Origin: Polaromonas sp.
GTDB lineage: Bacteria > Pseudomonadota > Gammaproteobacteria > Burkholderiales > Burkholderiaceae_C
DNA: 64,000 nucleotides
Reading direction: 5' to 3'
Assembly (NCBI GenBank): GCA_028292745.1
Contig: JAQGLT010000002.1
Location: 62,001 to 126,000, forward strand
Shown here: positions 1 through 10,433 of the stretch, one piece after another
Numbering within the stretch: position 1 is the stretch's first letter
Layout of the letters: each line of letters opens with the position of its first letter
Translations under genes and position numbers: made by a program
Notes under the pieces: generated by a model
Told to the model about the DNA's origin: nothing
What the model saw: only the letters and a program-made list of their open reading frames with translations
The model's database searches: none

Positions 1-1253
<1,253 letters not shown>

Positions 1254-3434
1254 ATGCCCCCTGACGACATTGCCCGGCTGGCGCTTGACGCCTTCGACCT
1301 CGTCGTGGATGCCTCGGGCGCCTTTCGCGACCGGCCCGGCCAGCGGCTCATGGCGGAAAAAGTCGCCCAGACGTTCAGCGCCGCCACGCTGGGGAAAACG
1401 GAAGAGGGCGGCGATGAGCCCACGCGCGCCATCGCGGTGATCCAGGCCGGCACGGGCGTGGGCAAGTCGCTGGCTTACTGCGCGCCGGCCATAGCGGTTG
1501 CCCTGGCGCGCAACACCCGGGTCATGATCTCGACGGCCACTGTGGCCTTGCAGGAGCAACTGGTCAACAAGGATCTGCCGGCGCTGGCCGCTTTATTGCC
1601 GCAGCCTTTCCGTTTCGGGCTGGCCAAGGGACGGGGCCGCTATGTCTGCAAGCTCAAGCTGTCACGCCACGGCGGCACAGCCGACCCGGCCGATGACGAC
1701 GATCTGTTCGCCGACGAGCTGGCGGCGGCCGCGCCCGCGCATGTGGTGGCGGCGCGCAGCACGTTTTACGCCCTGCTGGCGCGTGACTTGTCCAGCGGCG
1801 TCTGGGACGGCGACCGGGACAACTTGGCCCAGCCGCCCGAATCCGATGCCTGGTCGCCCGTGGCGGCAGAGGCGAGTTCGTGCACCGGCAAGCATTGCCC
1901 GGTTTTCAGCCAGTGCACTTATTACGAAAAACGCAAGGAGCTGGTGGGTGCGCAGGTGATCGTGGTCAACCACGACCTGCTCATGTCATCGCTCGGCTCA
2001 CGCATGCTCCCGGAGCTGGACAACTGTCTGCTGGTGCTCGACGAGGGCCACCATTTGCCAGCGGTGGCGCTAGACCATTTCGCCGCCTCGATGGACCTGA
2101 GCCGCACGACCTGGCTGGAAAGCCTGGCCAACCGCGCGCGTCGCATCGGCGGCCTCATGACGGTCACCGAATCGGCCGACGTGCCGCGGCTGGCCGCGCA
2201 GCTGCGCCAGGGCATGGTGGAGGTGAGCCGGTTGCTGATGGATATGCACGGGCAGGCATTCAAGGAGGCGCGGGCCGGGCAGGGGCCAGTCCGTTTTCGC
2301 CTGCCGCGCGGCGCCTTGCCCGAGGCGCTGGACGAGCCGCTGCGCCTGCTCAATGCGCTGGCCGAGAGTTTTCTGGCGATTCTGAATACCATTGCCCGGG
2401 CCTTGCGCTCGGCCATGCGCGACCAGCCCGACGAGGCCCGCCGCCTGTCGATCCTGTATGCCCAGCTGGGCATGCTGTCGCCGCGCCTGGAAAAGGTGCA
2501 GTCCACCACCGAGCTGCTGCTGAAGGCGGCCGAAAGCGACCAAGACAGCGTGCCGGTGGCCAAATGGTTCACCTTTGAAACCGGCGAGGGCGGGCTCGAC
2601 AGCGGCCTGGTCATCATCAAGGCGCATGCCAGCCCGATCTTGCCGGGCAGCACGCTGCGCCTGAATTTCTGGTCGCGCGTGCGGGCGGCCGTGGTGACCT
2701 CGGCCACCCTGACCAGCTGCGGCGAGTTTGATTTTTACCTGCGCGAGTCCGGCTTGCATGACGACCCCGCCGTCAGCGCGCTGGAGGTCGCCAGCCCGTT
2801 CGATTACGCCGCCCAGGGCCGGTTCGTGACGGTGCAGACCCATGCCGACCCCAAGCATGCCGAGGCTTTCACGGCCGAAATGGTGCAGGCTCTGTTGGGC
2901 GACGTGGCGCTGGTCGAGCACGGGGCGCTGTGCCTGTTCACCTCGCGCAAACAGATGGATCAGGCTGTTGCCATGCTGACCGAAGCGCTGCGCGCCAGGG
3001 TGCTGGTGCAGGGCGAACTGCCGCGCACCCTGCTGCTCAGGCGGCACCGCGCGCAGGTCGAGGCCGGCGGCGCGTCGGTGATTTTCGGCATGCAGTCGTT
3101 CGGCGAGGGCCTGGACCTGCCGGGCCAGCTGTGCGAGACGGTGTTCATCGCCAAGCTGCCGTTCGCGCCGCCCGATGACCCGGTCGGTGAAGCCCGGGCG
3201 GAGTGGCTGCGGTCGGTGGGGCGCGACCCATTCAGCGAACTGGTCGTACCCGCCACGGCCATGCGGCTGGCGCAATGGGCCGGGCGCGCCATTCGGACCG
3301 AAACCGACCGCGCTTTTGTTTATTGCTATGACCGGCGGCTCGTCAACACCAGCTATGGCCGCCGCTTGCTGCAGGGGCTGCCGCCATTCGTGCAGCAGCG
3401 CCGCAGCGCCGCTGGCGTGGTGTCGCAGCCCTGA
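1254..3434 (+). CDS. dinG: ATP-dependent 5'-3' DNA helicase DinG
   Basis: Superfamily 2 iron-sulfur helicase of the XPD/DinG type, acting on R-loops, forks and G-quadruplexes. The 726 residues are close to the usual length. Walker A is GTGVGKS (66-72) and the DEAH-type box is LDEGHH (262-267). Four cysteines that should bind the 4Fe-4S cluster sit at C132, C210, C215 and C221. The x4/x5 spacing of the last three is the same as in the E. coli protein. The ATG at 1254 has only a weak ribosome site. I see no LexA box just upstream, unlike the SOS-regulated E. coli gene. It is convergent with livF, with a 7-bp gap. Confidence 0.95.
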   Translation: MPPDDIARLALDAFDLVVDASGAFRDRPGQRLMAEKVAQTFSAATLGKTEEGGDEPTRAIAVIQAGTGVGKSLAYCAPAIAVALARNTRVMISTATVALQEQLVNKDLPALAALLPQPFRFGLAKGRGRYVCKLKLSRHGGTADPADDDDLFADELAAAAPAHVVAARSTFYALLARDLSSGVWDGDRDNLAQPPESDAWSPVAAEASSCTGKHCPVFSQCTYYEKRKELVGAQVIVVNHDLLMSSLGSRMLPELDNCLLVLDEGHHLPAVALDHFAASMDLSRTTWLESLANRARRIGGLMTVTESADVPRLAAQLRQGMVEVSRLLMDMHGQAFKEARAGQGPVRFRLPRGALPEALDEPLRLLNALAESFLAILNTIARALRSAMRDQPDEARRLSILYAQLGMLSPRLEKVQSTTELLLKAAESDQDSVPVAKWFTFETGEGGLDSGLVIIKAHASPILPGSTLRLNFWSRVRAAVVTSATLTSCGEFDFYLRESGLHDDPAVSALEVASPFDYAAQGRFVTVQTHADPKHAEAFTAEMVQALLGDVALVEHGALCLFTSRKQMDQAVAMLTEALRARVLVQGELPRTLLLRRHRAQVEAGGASVIFGMQSFGEGLDLPGQLCETVFIAKLPFAPPDDPVGEARAEWLRSVGRDPFSELVVPATAMRLAQWAGRAIRTETDRAFVYCYDRRLVNTSYGRRLLQGLPPFVQQRRSAAGVVSQP

Positions 3435-3441
3435 CCTGACG

Positions 3442-4176
3442 CTAAACGCCCAGGTACTGTTGCAGCAGCTCCGGCTGGGCATGCAATTCGGCCGAGCTGC
3501 CTTCGAACACCACCTCGCCCTTGACCAGGATCACATTGCGATCGGTGATCTGGCTGACGTGCTTCCAGTTCTTGTCGACGATGATGCTGCTGATGCCGGT
3601 GCCCTTGACCAGCTGGCAGATGCGCCAGATTTCCCGCGCGATCAAGGGCGCCAGGCCTTCGGTGGCTTCATCGAGAATCAGGACGTCCGGGTTGGTCATC
3701 AGGGCGCGGCCGATGGTCAGCATCTGCTGTTCGCCGCCGCTGAGCTGCTGGCCGCCATGGCCCAGGCGCTCCTTGAGCCGTGGAAACGTGTCCAGCACCC
3801 GGTCATACGTCCAGTCGCGCTGGCCACGGGTGCCGGCGCGGGCGGCCATTTTCAGGTTTTCCACCACGCTGAGGTTGCCGAAAATGCCGCGGCCTTCCGG
3901 TACATAGGCAATGCCAAGCCGTGCAATCTCGTAGGGCGCGCGCCCCGTCATGTTGTGGCTGGCGATGGCAACCGTGCCCGAGCGCGGCCGCACCAGTCCG
4001 ACGATGCTTTTGAGCAGCGTGCTCTTGCCCATGCCGTTGCGGCCCATCAGGCCAATGGTTTCGCCGCGCGCCACGGTAAAGCTGAGGTCTCGCAGGATAT
4101 GGCTGGCGCCGTAGTAGGTGTTGATCTTTTGCGCATGGATCAGCAAGTCCTGGCCGTCGATTCCTTGGGGTATCAT
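3442..4176 (-). CDS. livF: branched-chain amino acid-type ABC transporter, ATPase LivF
   Basis: Second ATPase of a HAAT-type importer; it energises uptake through LivH/LivM at the inner membrane. It has 244 residues with Walker A GRNGMGKST (45-53), signature LSGGEQ (145-150) and Walker B VLILDE (165-170). It lacks the long insert seen in LivG, which identifies it as the F subunit. Its ATG overlaps the livG stop by four bases (ATGA at 4176-4173), so it is translationally coupled as the last gene of livHMGF. The substrate could be leucine-type amino acids, or aromatic or short organic acids, since such transporters are often redeployed in Comamonadaceae; the sequence does not decide. Confidence 0.92.
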   Translation of the reverse strand: MIPQGIDGQDLLIHAQKINTYYGASHILRDLSFTVARGETIGLMGRNGMGKSTLLKSIVGLVRPRSGTVAIASHNMTGRAPYEIARLGIAYVPEGRGIFGNLSVVENLKMAARAGTRGQRDWTYDRVLDTFPRLKERLGHGGQQLSGGEQQMLTIGRALMTNPDVLILDEATEGLAPLIAREIWRICQLVKGTGISSIIVDKNWKHVSQITDRNVILVKGEVVFEGSSAELHAQPELLQQYLGV

Positions 4177-4937
4177 GCGCTTTCCTCTCCAGTGTCTTCG
4201 CCAAGGTAAGCCGCCTGCACGCCGGCATCGGCCCGAATCTGCGCAGGCGTGCCGCTGGCAATCACCTGGCCGTTCACCATCACGGTCAATTGATCGGCCA
4301 GGGTGAACACCGCATCCATGTCGTGCTCGACCAGCAAAATGCCGTGGTCTTTCTTCAGGCTCAACAGCAAAGCGACCATGCGTTCGGCCTCGACCGCGCC
4401 CATGCCGGCCAGCGGCTCGTCGAGCAGCAGAACCTGCGGCCCGGTGGCCAAGGTCATGGCAATTTCAAGCTGGCGCTGCTCGCCGTGACTGATGGTGCCG
4501 GCAATGCTGTGCAAACGGTTTTCAAGGCCAGAAAGCTCGATAGCGCGCGCCGCGCGGGCATTGATACCTTCAAATTTCGTAGCACGGCGCAGCCAGCTTC
4601 CCGCGTGCGGCTCGCGCGACTGGGAGGCCAGCCGGACATTTTCCCAGACGGTGAACGGCAGGAAAATATTGGTTTTCTGGTAGCTGCGGCCCAGTCCCTG
4701 GGCCGAAATTTTTTCAGGGCTCCAGCCTGTCACATCCTGCCTGCCCAGGACAACCGAACCTGACGTAGGCGGCAAGTCGCCCGACAGCAGATTGGTCAGG
4801 GTTGATTTTCCTGCGCCATTTGGCCCAATGACGGCGTGAATGTGGCCCTGCAGCAGATCGACCGATACGCCGTTGACAGCGGCCAGTCCACCAAAACGCT
4901 TGGTCAGCCGCGTGGCACTCAAAAGCACCTGGCTCAT
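4173..4937 (-). CDS. livG: branched-chain amino acid-type ABC transporter, ATPase LivG
   Basis: First ATPase of the same importer, 254 residues. Walker A is GPNGAGKST (38-46), the signature is ISHGEQ (149-154, with His replacing the usual second residue of LSGGQ) and Walker B is VLLLDEP (169-175). The frame is open for another 108 codons upstream, but the start at 4937 is chosen because it overlaps the livM stop as ATGA and begins the conserved ABC fold at once. It overlaps livF the same way at its other end, so livMGF form a tightly coupled unit. Confidence 0.93.
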   Translation of the reverse strand: MSQVLLSATRLTKRFGGLAAVNGVSVDLLQGHIHAVIGPNGAGKSTLTNLLSGDLPPTSGSVVLGRQDVTGWSPEKISAQGLGRSYQKTNIFLPFTVWENVRLASQSREPHAGSWLRRATKFEGINARAARAIELSGLENRLHSIAGTISHGEQRQLEIAMTLATGPQVLLLDEPLAGMGAVEAERMVALLLSLKKDHGILLVEHDMDAVFTLADQLTVMVNGQVIASGTPAQIRADAGVQAAYLGEDTGEESA

Positions 4938-5971
4938 GCCGTATCTCCTTCCCCGCGAACCGCTGGATTGGGCTGCCTGGCCTTGCCAATGCGTCCGGCC
5001 AGCCCCAGCACGCCGCGGGGTGCGAAAGTGACGAGCAGCACGATGAACAAACCCATCCAGAGCTGCCAGTGTTTGCCCAGGTTCACATTGCCTACCTGGG
5101 GCAGGTCCTTGAAGACATGAAGCAGGTATTCGAACGTGAAGGCGCCGACAATTGCGCCGGCGAAATTTCCCATGCCGCCCAGTACCACCATCATGATGGC
5201 ATGCGCGCTCATCTGAAAGCCCATGAGTTCCGGGTTGATATAGCCGGTCTGCGCACCCCACAGGTAGCCGGCCAGCCCGGCCAGGCTGCCGGCCAGGGTG
5301 AAAGCGGCAAGCTTGTAGCGAAAAGTGCCAAAGCCCATCGCCCGCATCCGGTGTTCATTGACACGGATGCCGGCCAACGCCCGGCCAAACGGACTCCAGA
5401 GCAGGCGTCGCAAAAAGGCATAGACCAGCACCATGGTGACCAGCGTGAAGTAATACAGCGTTCGCTTGCTGTCCAGGTCGAACGGCACCCAGCCGAACAC
5501 GGCGGTGCCGGGCTTGAAGTTGATGTAGAGCCCGTCCGAGCCGCCGAGCGCCTTGTTGTCGAAAAACAAAAAGAACACCATCTGGGCAAATGCCATGGTC
5601 ACCATGATGAAGTAGATGCCATGGGTACGCACGACGAAAAAGCCAATGATCAGCGCGGCCAGCCCTGAGCCGAGCACGGCCGCCGGCAGGCTCCACCACA
5701 GGCTGATCGCCTCGCCCTGGGGCGTTAAAAAAGCCAGCGCATAGCCGGCCAGGCCGAAATAGGCGGCATGCCCCAGCGAGACCAGCCCAGTGACGCCCTG
5801 AAGCAAGTCCAGGCTCATGGCGAAAATCGCCAGAATCATCATGCGCGTCACCATTTCGATATAGAAATCGGTTCCGGTAAAAGGAAAGGCGAGCAAGGCC
5901 ACCACGCCAAGCGCCAGTGTGAACTGCAGGCTGGGGGGCAGAATTTCGAGATTGTTGTTTGCCGTGCTCAT
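4934..5971 (-). CDS. livM: branched-chain amino acid-type ABC transporter, permease LivM
   Basis: Inner-membrane permease of the importer. With the start at 5971 it has 345 residues, beginning with a short polar leader and followed by many hydrophobic segments. The family motif GLVSLGHAAYFGLAGY is near residue 65. The upstream open frame (to about 6151) is ignored because the 5971 ATG overlaps the livH stop as ATGA. It pairs with LivH to form the pore. It probably has eight to ten membrane spans; I have not computed the topology. Confidence 0.92.
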   Translation of the reverse strand: MSTANNNLEILPPSLQFTLALGVVALLAFPFTGTDFYIEMVTRMMILAIFAMSLDLLQGVTGLVSLGHAAYFGLAGYALAFLTPQGEAISLWWSLPAAVLGSGLAALIIGFFVVRTHGIYFIMVTMAFAQMVFFLFFDNKALGGSDGLYINFKPGTAVFGWVPFDLDSKRTLYYFTLVTMVLVYAFLRRLLWSPFGRALAGIRVNEHRMRAMGFGTFRYKLAAFTLAGSLAGLAGYLWGAQTGYINPELMGFQMSAHAIMMVVLGGMGNFAGAIVGAFTFEYLLHVFKDLPQVGNVNLGKHWQLWMGLFIVLLVTFAPRGVLGLAGRIGKARQPNPAVRGEGDTA

Positions 5972-6831
5972 TGCTTGAATAGCCCCTCGGGTTTCCACAG
6001 CAGCACTGCTGCCATCAAGATGTAAACCAGCATGCCGGCGACCTGGGGAAGCAGGACCTTGCCAAAGGTATCGACCAGGCCAACCAGCAGCGCGGCGATT
6101 AATGCGCCACGGACCGAGCCGATGCCGCCAATGACCACCACCACAAAACACATGATGAGCACCTGCGAACCCATGTTGGGATAAACGCTCGCCACGGGCG
6201 CGGCAACCATCCCCGCCACGGCGGCCAGACCCACGCCCAGGGCAAACACGACTGCATGGATCAGCTTGATGTTCACACCCAGCGATTCAGCCATGTCGCG
6301 GTTGAAGGCGCCGGCCCGTATTTTCATGCCCAGGCGAGTCTTGGAAATCAGAAGATAGAGGCCTGCCGCCAGCGCCAGGCACACCCCTGACATGAACAGG
6401 CGGTACACCGGGTACGAGAGGTTGTCGGTCAAGCCGATCGAGGCGCCCAGCACATCGGGAACTGGTACGCCGTGCACATCGTCACCCCACAAAATAGAGC
6501 GCAATTCTTCAAAAATATAGATCAGGCCAAAGGTCAGCAGCACCTGGTCCAAGTGGGCGCGATGGTAAAAATGGCGAAACAGCAGCCACTCCAGCGCCAG
6601 GCCGAACAGCACTGACAGAGCTACCCCGCCAAGAATGGCCAGGGTCAGGCTGCCGAACTGGGCGCTGAGCGACCAGGCCAGGTAAGCGCCCAGCATGTAA
6701 AAGCTGCCATGCGCGAGGTTCACCACGCCCATGATGCCGAAAATCAGCGTCAGCCCCGCAGCCAGCATGAACAACAGCAGGCCGTATTGAACGCTGTTCA
6801 GCAGTTGGATAAAAAAATTGGCGATGTCCAT
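5968..6831 (-). CDS. livH: branched-chain amino acid-type ABC transporter, permease LivH
   Basis: First permease of the importer, 287 residues and almost wholly hydrophobic. The conserved GVVNLAHGSFYMLGAY is near residues 35-50. It is the first gene of livHMGF, and each following gene overlaps the previous one by four bases. It lies 271 bp downstream of the binding-protein gene on the same strand. A terminator-like hairpin sits between them, so the four membrane and ATPase genes may be expressed at a lower level than the binding protein. Confidence 0.92.
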   Translation of the reverse strand: MDIANFFIQLLNSVQYGLLLFMLAAGLTLIFGIMGVVNLAHGSFYMLGAYLAWSLSAQFGSLTLAILGGVALSVLFGLALEWLLFRHFYHRAHLDQVLLTFGLIYIFEELRSILWGDDVHGVPVPDVLGASIGLTDNLSYPVYRLFMSGVCLALAAGLYLLISKTRLGMKIRAGAFNRDMAESLGVNIKLIHAVVFALGVGLAAVAGMVAAPVASVYPNMGSQVLIMCFVVVVIGGIGSVRGALIAALLVGLVDTFGKVLLPQVAGMLVYILMAAVLLWKPEGLFKQ

Positions 6832-7054
6832 AGTGCAGACTCAGTCAGGACGATGACCGAGCGACAAAAAATTCGCCGCTGCGGTCAAAAAAACACCGGA
6901 AATATGGCGTATTCGGCTTATGGCAGGGCCTTTTCTCACAGAGGCAAGGTAGAGAGGGTAGGGGGTCGGTGTCATGGTGGATCGATACAGTACGGCAGGG
7001 TCGTTGGCACGTCATGCTCTTGCGGGCAACTAAGGATATGGTGAAAAACCAGCA

Positions 7055-7086
7055 TAAAAAAGGGAGGTCCAAATGCCTCCCGTTTT
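7055..7086 (-). terminator. rho-independent terminator after the binding-protein gene
   Basis: On the minus strand, GGGAGG (7081-7076) pairs with CCTCCC (7067-7062) across an 8-nt loop and is followed by a run of T (7061-7055). It lies 16 bp after the stop of the periplasmic binding-protein gene and before livH. This position would let the binding protein be made in excess of the membrane complex. Confidence 0.8.
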
Positions 7087-7102
7087 TGCGAGTGCGCGTT
7101 TG

Positions 7103-8290
7103 TCAAGCCATTTTGCAGCCAACACCCGAATCGGACAGCGCCTTGGCGGCAATGCCGGTGACCTTGTTTTCCTTGTTTTCAACCACCCGCAGGTAGATGT
7201 CCTGCACCGGATTATGGGCTTTGCTCATGGTCCACTTGCCGCGCGGGCTGTCAATCGTGGCGCCTTCCATGGCCTTGTACAAGGCGGGCTTGGCCGACAA
7301 GTCCCCCTTGACCGCATTGGCCCCCTGGATAAGCAGCAATCCGGTGTCGTAACCCTGGACGGCATAGACATCTGGCTGGGCACGAAAGGCCTTGGCGTAA
7401 TCCAGCCGGAATTTCTTGTTGCGCGGTGTGTCCAGCGAATCGCTGTAGTGCATCGTGGTCACGATGCCTTCAGCGGCCGGGCCTGCTGCGTCGAGTACGC
7501 CTTCGGTCAGGAAGCCCGAACCATACAACGGAATCTTGCCTTTGAGGCCTGCCGCCGCATAGTCGCGGATGAACTTGGCCGCGCCGCCGCCTGCAAAAAA
7601 GCAGGCGACCGCGTCGGGTTTGAGTGCGGCGATCTCGGTCAGCAGCGCTTGAAATTCCACATTCGGGAAAGGCAGGCCCATCTCCTTGACGATGGTGCCG
7701 CCTGCTGCGGTATAGCTTTCCTTGAAACCCTCGAACGCTTCATCGCCGGCCGCATATTTCCAGGTGATCCAAACCGCTTTTTTATGCCCTTTGGCGACCA
7801 TAACCTGACCCAGGGCCCGAGTGGGCTGGGAATTGCTGAACGAGGTACGGAACACATTGGGCGCGCACAAGGCGCGTGTTGCCGCATGAACACCGGCGTT
7901 GGGAATCAGGCACAGTACGCCGCTGTCGCGTGCTACTTTCTGGATGCCCATCTGAACACCTGAATGGACGGTACCGACCAGCACGTCAACCTTGTCGCGC
8001 TGCACCAGCTTGTTGGCGTTTTCTATCCCCTTCGAGGGCTCTGACTCGTCGTCCACCTTGAAATACTCGATCTCCCGGCCGCCCAGCTTGCCACCCTGTT
8101 CATCAATGGCCATTCGAAAGCCATTTTCAATCGCCACGCCAAGCTGGCTGAACGTGCCTGTGTAAGGAAGCATGAAACCGACCCGAACCTTGCCCGACTG
8201 GGCACGAACAACTTGAGGCAGAAGCAATCCGGTGGATGCAGCGCTAATAACGGCAGCGCTTCGGGTAAGGAGAAGACGGCGAGTTGACAT
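7103..8290 (-). CDS. periplasmic substrate-binding protein of the liv-type transporter
   Basis: Type I periplasmic binding protein (Leu/Ile/Val-binding, peripla_BP_6 type), 395 residues. It has an N-terminal signal with a double Arg and a hydrophobic core (MSTRRLLLTRSAAVISAAS), ending near VVRAQ at about residue 29. The mature start, KVRVGFMLPYTGTFSQLG, is typical of the family. The start at 8290 follows AAGGAAA; the open frame 12 codons longer lacks such a site. It delivers ligand to LivHM. Many Comamonadaceae paralogues of this family bind aromatic or dicarboxylic acids, so leucine should not be assumed. Confidence 0.9.
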   Translation of the reverse strand: MSTRRLLLTRSAAVISAASTGLLLPQVVRAQSGKVRVGFMLPYTGTFSQLGVAIENGFRMAIDEQGGKLGGREIEYFKVDDESEPSKGIENANKLVQRDKVDVLVGTVHSGVQMGIQKVARDSGVLCLIPNAGVHAATRALCAPNVFRTSFSNSQPTRALGQVMVAKGHKKAVWITWKYAAGDEAFEGFKESYTAAGGTIVKEMGLPFPNVEFQALLTEIAALKPDAVACFFAGGGAAKFIRDYAAAGLKGKIPLYGSGFLTEGVLDAAGPAAEGIVTTMHYSDSLDTPRNKKFRLDYAKAFRAQPDVYAVQGYDTGLLLIQGANAVKGDLSAKPALYKAMEGATIDSPRGKWTMSKAHNPVQDIYLRVVENKENKVTGIAAKALSDSGVGCKMA

Positions 8291-8370
8291 AAAGCTTTCC
8301 TTTTTGAATGAACAGGTATGACCCAAATAATAAGAGGGTAAACCGTCTAACTGACTAGTGTAAAACCCGA

Positions 8371-8401
8371 GCTTTAGAGTTGAATTGTTTAGTTCTAAAG
8401 C
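8371..8401. promoter_or_regulatory. inverted repeat upstream of the binding-protein gene
   Basis: GCTTTAGA (8371-8378) and TCTAAAGC (8394-8401) form a perfect 8-bp inverted repeat 80 bp upstream of the binding-protein start. It is a candidate operator or hairpin. No regulator gene is adjacent, and the function is inferred from position only. Confidence 0.35.
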
Positions 8402-8537
8402 AAAACTGATGGCTTGAACAAGAATGCAGGCGCCGCAAAGTCCCTCAAGGAAGGTTTTCTACCCTCAGTTAGGTTCACCCGGCCATACCTAGCCTAGGAA
8501 CAACGCTACAGCATCCAAATGTTCGCTGGTTGAAAGT

Positions 8538-9014
8538 TCAACTGCCTTCGCAACCTGCCTTGGCCAGCCATTCGCGGCACCAGTGAACGCCTGCTGTTTC
8601 CGGCAGGGCCTCGCTGCTGGCATCAAGACAGCAAATCTCACCAACACGTTGCGCACCCAAATCACGTAGTCGTTCGTCAAACTTTTTGCCACCAAAGCAG
8701 AAGGTGGACTGATGGCTGCCGCTGTCGCCCAAGGCGATCACGCCATAACGCACATGACCTAAAAATTGAGGTTGAAAGGCAAGAGATTCATAAAACGCCT
8801 GTGCATTGTCTGGGACGTCGCCACTGCCGTAAGTCGAGGTGCAGATGAGGTAAAGGGTGTCATTGGATTTTTCAACGTCAAAAATGCCACTATCCAGGTC
8901 ATCCATCAGTCGAACCTCAATAGCTGCCACCAAGTCGGCACAGTCCATCTCAATAGCTTGTGCTACGTAGTCCGCAGTGCTGGTCATGGTGCCTACAAGT
9001 ATGGTGAGTTTCAT
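8538..9014 (-). CDS. MioC-like flavodoxin domain protein
   Basis: Small FMN-binding electron carrier, 158 residues, a single flavodoxin fold. The N-terminal phosphate loop is VGTMTSTADYVA (7-18) and the second FMN loop is TSTYGSGDVPDNA near residue 60, as in MioC and sulfite reductase flavoproteins. A third loop, LGDSGSHQSTFCFGGKKFD, follows. In E. coli, MioC is linked to biotin synthase activity. Here the partner is unknown, because the neighbours are a transporter and a divergent dioxygenase. It is complete and has no membrane segment. Confidence 0.82.
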   Translation of the reverse strand: MKLTILVGTMTSTADYVAQAIEMDCADLVAAIEVRLMDDLDSGIFDVEKSNDTLYLICTSTYGSGDVPDNAQAFYESLAFQPQFLGHVRYGVIALGDSGSHQSTFCFGGKKFDERLRDLGAQRVGEICCLDASSEALPETAGVHWCREWLAKAGCEGS

Positions 9015-9278
9015 TGCCAGGTCCAGAAAGAAAAAGCCGCGTTGTCGTTATGACCGTTAAAAAGTTTATTTTGTTTGGCCGATCAGCTGGTTTATCTCAG
9101 CATCGATGCACTAAACGGTTGAATCGTACAGCTTTAATGTTGGCCTAATGTCCAACAACAACATCTCGGCGAAGTCAATGGCCTAAATGGTTAGCGCTTC
9201 CCTGTAGGGTAAATGCGTTTTTTGCTGAACAATAAATCGCGGTTACAAAAAATCGTGAAAACAAATAAGGCAGGGAGC

Positions 9279-10109
9279 ATGAATAAAGAACTCACCTCGA
9301 AGGAGGTTGCTCAGTTCCATGAGCAAGGATTTGTTTCTATACCCCAAATAACCACTGCACTGGAAGTAGCGTGGATTCGTGAAAGCTACGATCGTCTTTT
9401 TGAGCAGTGCGCAGGCTGGGAAAAAGGGGACTTGTTTGATTTCGCAGGAACCGATGAACCGGGCGCAGCATTAAAGGCCCCACAGTTATCGGATCCCTCG
9501 AAATACGAACCAGCGCTGAAAAATACCTTGTTCCGCGCCAACGCATTTGCAATTGCCAAGCAATTGCTGGGTCCTGCCGCTGAACTGGTTTTCGAACATG
9601 CCATGCTCAAACCTGCAAAATCAGGCGCGCCGACACCCTGGCATCAGGACGAAGCTTTTTATGCCAAGGGGGTAGATAACCAGGCGATCACCTTTTGGAT
9701 GCCATTGCAGCCCGTGGATACGACAAACGGCTGTCTTGATTTCATTCCAGGTAGCAATAAAAAGCCACTTCTTCCCCATCGAAGGATCAACGGTGACCCG
9801 CGTATACACGGACTGGAGGCGCTGGGCGTGGATGACAGCCTGAGCATTTCATGTCCCTTGCAGGCTGGTGGCGCAACAATTCATGGCTACCACACACTTC
9901 ATCATGCAGGCCCCAATCTGTCTGACGAGCCCAGACGTGCTTATGCCCTTCTGTTCGGGTTGCGTTCACCGTATTACCGGGTGAAGGAAGATTTTCCTTG
10001 GAACCGGGGCATGGCCACTGCGAGGCACAAGCGCGCTGTGAAGGCCGATGGCTTGGTGCGTCGCTACACAAACAATTTAAGGTCGGCAGCAAAGGCCATA
10101 TTGAGGTAA
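9279..10109 (+). CDS. phytanoyl-CoA dioxygenase (PhyH) family protein
   Basis: Probable Fe(II)/2-oxoglutarate-dependent oxygenase, 276 residues. The iron ligands are visible as the HxD pair in PTPWHQDEAF and the distal His in HTLHHAGPN, followed by RRAYALLFG with a basic residue for 2-oxoglutarate. The start at 9279 follows GGCAGGGAGC; the 22-codon longer reading has no such site. The substrate is unknown. The family acts on phytanoyl-CoA, ectoine, halogenated compounds and many secondary metabolites. It is divergent from the flavodoxin gene, with 264 bp between. The tRNA-Arg island begins about 90 bp downstream. Confidence 0.85.
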   Translation: MNKELTSKEVAQFHEQGFVSIPQITTALEVAWIRESYDRLFEQCAGWEKGDLFDFAGTDEPGAALKAPQLSDPSKYEPALKNTLFRANAFAIAKQLLGPAAELVFEHAMLKPAKSGAPTPWHQDEAFYAKGVDNQAITFWMPLQPVDTTNGCLDFIPGSNKKPLLPHRRINGDPRIHGLEALGVDDSLSISCPLQAGGATIHGYHTLHHAGPNLSDEPRRAYALLFGLRSPYYRVKEDFPWNRGMATARHKRAVKADGLVRRYTNNLRSAAKAILR

Positions 10110-10198
10110 CGGTTCAATGTACACATTTTCAATGTTCATGTAGAACTGGGAAACGTAGTAAAAAGAGTAGTGAAAAGCCGAGATCACAAAACTTGAAT

Positions 10199-10213
10199 CC
10201 GGAGGGGATTGAA
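10199..10213. repeat. left attachment-site duplicate
   Basis: CCGGAGGGGATTGAA matches 14 of 15 bases of the tRNA-Arg T-arm/acceptor region at 13262-13276, in the same orientation. It is read as the attachment-site copy left at the distal end of the island. Confidence 0.65.
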
Positions 10214-10266
10214 TATCTGGCTGCAACCTGCATGAATGCTGGGCTCTTCTTGGCTTGCTTTAAAAT

Positions 10267-10286
10267 ATACCGCCATAAATACCGCC
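10267..10286. repeat. ACCGCC array at left island end
   Basis: Two copies of ATACCGCC separated by ATAA. The 20-mer is identical at 19 positions to 13120-13139 at the other end. It is a candidate arm-type site for the integrase, 53 bp inside the left attachment repeat. Confidence 0.6.
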
Positions 10287-10402
10287 AAAAAGAAAAGTGA
10301 TCCCTTTGTCGCTGCTTTGCAGGTCAAGCGGCTGACGCTGCGTCAACAGGACTCTCAGCTGCCACCGTCTTTGCGATCCGGGCCCTTGGCGATACGCGTA
10401 TC

Positions 10403-10433
10403 AAAAACAACGGGCTCAATTTTGAGCCCGTTG
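10403..10433 (-). terminator. rho-independent terminator at the left part of the island
   Basis: A perfect 12-bp stem (CAACGGGCTCAA at 10408-10419 with TTGAGCCCGTTG at 10422-10433) is followed on the minus strand by TTTTT (10407-10403). It would end leftward transcripts coming from the recombinase and toxin-antitoxin region. The stretch 10434-10776 between it and the recombinase holds only short open frames that I do not recognise. Confidence 0.75.

Noticed and set aside
2070-3482. 470-codon open frame on the minus strand
   Set aside because: High-GC shadow of dinG; the helicase motifs are on the plus strand and the shadow has a His/Gln/Arg-rich random composition.
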